Part shown: one piece after another, positions 15,798 through 17,380 of the stretch
Layout: every line of letters starts with the position of its first letter
How positions within the stretch are numbered: the stretch's first letter is position 1
Assembly: GCA_015478945.1 (NCBI GenBank)
Contig: JABUQX010065523.1
Location: 27,501 to 44,880, forward strand
Length of the DNA: 17,380 bases
Source of the DNA: Trachelipus rathkii
Lineage: Eukaryota > Arthropoda > Malacostraca > Isopoda > Trachelipodidae
Direction: 5' to 3'
Made by a program: the position numbers and the translations under genes
The notes under the pieces: model-generated
What the model was told of the DNA's origin: nothing
The model's database searches: none
The model's input: the letters and a program-made list of their open reading frames with translations, nothing else

Positions 15798-16190
15798 TTA
15801 TTTTATTTCGTTTAAAAGCTTACTTATTTTATGAGCCACAACTTTAAAAATTTCATTAAAAAAATTATGATCATCGATATCCTCTCTGATCCCATTAATT
15901 ATATGTATTGTTTTGGGAGTAGTTTCGTGAAAATTTTCTAAAAAAAAGAATATACTGTCATCAAATAAAAAATAAACATCTTCCTTTAACCATAAGTCGC
16001 CCTCAAAGAAATTTTCTCTCCTTTTGACAAGGTCCAGGCCACTTAATAATTCATACTGGCTGGGTAAATCGGGACTCCGCGTACCTCCGTATCGACTTAT
16101 ATTCCATTGAATAAGAGTATTTCCGCAGGTGTCTTTCAAAGTTCTATGAACAAGTCTTGATTCGAAATGTTTTTCTTCTTCTGACTCCAT
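15798..16190 (-). CDS. 130-residue protein of unknown function
   Basis: An intact ATG-to-TAA frame of 130 codons with balanced, protein-like composition in AT-rich DNA; I think it is real but do not recognise it. The N-terminus is acidic (MESEEEK). A Gly/Arg/Pro-containing middle (YGGTRSPDLPSQYELL) follows, then an aromatic-rich core (Phe, Leu and Asp; DDSIFFFLENFHE) and a helical C-terminus ending in Lys. There is no signal peptide; the Phe-rich stretch is too short and too charged to be a sure membrane helix. An AATAAA on the minus strand overlaps the last codons (15802-15807). Upstream, at 16256-16369 in another frame, is a 37-codon open segment that could be a lost N-terminal part. It may be a small viral gene like the 160/205 pair, judged on style alone. 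Confidence 0.6.
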   Translation of the reverse strand: MESEEEKHFESRLVHRTLKDTCGNTLIQWNISRYGGTRSPDLPSQYELLSGLDLVKRRENFFEGDLWLKEDVYFLFDDSIFFFLENFHETTPKTIHIINGIREDIDDHNFFNEIFKVVAHKISKLLNEIK

Positions 16191-16255
16191 GTAAAGCGAT
16201 CGCGTTTTTTAGTGGGCTAATTTTCTTTTTTTCGACCTCTAATATCGATAGATTG

Positions 16256-17074
16256 TTATAGCTTGTTTTTAAGTTGGATTGTTTCCAGAATTTCAAAAGT
16301 TTGTATAGAAACACCATCCATTGAAATCCTCCACAGCTCTATCTTTTCACGTTGAGAAGCAGCATATGATTAAAACTCAACCGACAGTCATTTTAAGTTC
16401 TTCAAATTTTTACAGTATTTAAGAAAACAAATAACAAAATACCATGTTAGGCGAACAAATTAAACATTATCACGTCTGATTTCCAAACTCGTTAAATTCG
16501 GGAATGTTTCGGCATTTTTATTTTAATATTACTATTTACATTAGAATTATTAAAATCATTCCACACACTAGCTACTTAATTATTCACTTTATTATCATTT
16601 CTTGTTGTATTAATTTTAGCAATTCTTCGAGCGATAGTATTAATTAGCCGTTCTATCTTCAGCTCGAAGGAAACCATCGGTTGTTCTGATTCCTTCGCAT
16701 TGTTCTAAAATTCAATTCAAGCCGATTATTTCTCTTTTACTTCGTGTGATTTGATCTGCAAAATGGATGCATCGTTCCTTTCGTGATTTAAAATTGACTG
16801 GGTTGAACGCTCAAAAAGTAGGCATTAAAACGCAATAAGTACCCCCTTGACCTACCAAGAGACCATTCGTGCATTATGTTGTTATTTCAACAATTCACTA
16901 AACTTTTGATAAAATTTATTCCTCATCATTTTTTTCCCGCTTTTGAATATGAGTATTCAGTACTATGCCTTCTCCTTCATCTTCTTCACCAATATTTTTT
17001 CTTCCGACGTTTTTCAATCACTCATTTTTTCCGAATTTTCGGATAAATTTCAGATCCCTTTTCGGTGATCCCAT
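16256..17074 (-). pseudogene. Scattered minus-strand open segments, possible gene remnants
   Basis: Pieces in order on the minus strand: 16916-17074 (52 codons from an ATG, interrupted by one TGA at 17018-17020), 16579-16704 (42 codons, no start), 16492-16575 in the same frame after a TAA, and 16256-16369 (37 codons, with an ATG at 16321). They are charged and varied in composition. No family is recognised and the gaps between them are long, so they need not belong to one gene. This is a weak call based on frame openness and composition alone. Confidence 0.18.
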
Positions 17075-17380
17075 TCCATTATTCTCGATTTTCGATTCGA
17101 CACTAATGTTTACTAGTTAAGCGTTTCTGTGGCACAAATTTGCTTAAGTCTAATCGCAATGTTCGAGATTCGCCGGGGGGAGGTCGAACAAAAGGTAGGG
17201 TTGTATGGGATATTTTTCCGGTTAGAGGCCATATCCGCTCTAAACTCACTTTATTTCTTTAACCAACATCAATTACCGATCGCTATCAAAGTACAGTAAG
17301 GGTGATGTGTTACGAATACCGATTTTATTTAACTTAAACATGGGATTCCTTTCTTCGGACGTTTAATTACAATCTTCTTC
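17075..17380. other. Right end of window, nothing supported
   Basis: Single-copy sequence with a G/C patch at about 17170-17190. No ORF longer than about 30 codons and no repeat seen. Confidence 0.5.

Noticed and set aside
1..17380. CRISPR array, bacterial operon, rRNA or integrase/attachment site
   Set aside because: No regularly spaced repeats, no Shine-Dalgarno-led gene series and no recognisable RNA gene or recombinase were seen.

Overview
Overall reading. The window looks like eukaryotic, insect-type DNA that carries intronless genes of viral character. It has long nearly pure A/T arrays, a 45-A run, triplet microsatellites, frequent CpG (TCG, CGA, ACG), low coding density, and no bacterial operons, rRNA or tRNA. 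I infer an endogenous or domesticated large-DNA-virus locus, for example from a baculovirus-, nudivirus- or filamentovirus-like ancestor in a parasitoid-wasp-type genome. A low-density viral genome cannot be excluded. The only gene I recognise by family is a PIF-5/ODV-E56-like per os infectivity factor on the minus strand (10090 down to about 8202). Its frame is broken near its 3' end.

Layout. 1-335 and 818-2028 are A/T arrays around a mixed-composition island with a GC hairpin. 2130-4637 (-) is an intact, very acidic 835-residue protein of unknown function with three diverged tandem repeats. 4638-5445 has a short A/T array and a 27-bp inverted repeat but no gene I can support. 5447-6103 (+) is a chain of short overlapping open segments, a possible decayed gene, followed at 6230 by the 45-A run. 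6721-6900 (+) is a possible 59-residue basic ORF. 6978-7275 is another A/T array. 7927-10090 (-) is the PIF-5-like gene in two or three frames. 10091-10312 is a divergent promoter region. 10313-11409 (+) holds two intact unknown ORFs (160 and 205 residues) whose stop and start overlap as ATGA. 11410-14100 (+) is a run of broken open segments, including a poly-Gln ORF. 14255-15545 has weak open segments on both strands. 15798-16190 (-) is an intact 130-residue unknown ORF. 16191-17380 has only short minus-strand open segments.

How the parts fit. The PIF-5-like gene and the 160/205 pair are divergent from one 222-bp AT-rich region and form the core of the locus. A lepidopteran-baculovirus-type PIF-5 is an envelope protein of the infecting virion and works with other PIFs in oral entry. 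In an endogenous setting such genes are either decaying or reused for virus-like particles. The mixture of intact long ORFs (835, 558, 160, 205 and 130 residues) with broken stretches fits a partly retained, partly decaying insertion. One caution: in this base composition several wrong frames also look protein-like, so all the broken-segment calls are low confidence.
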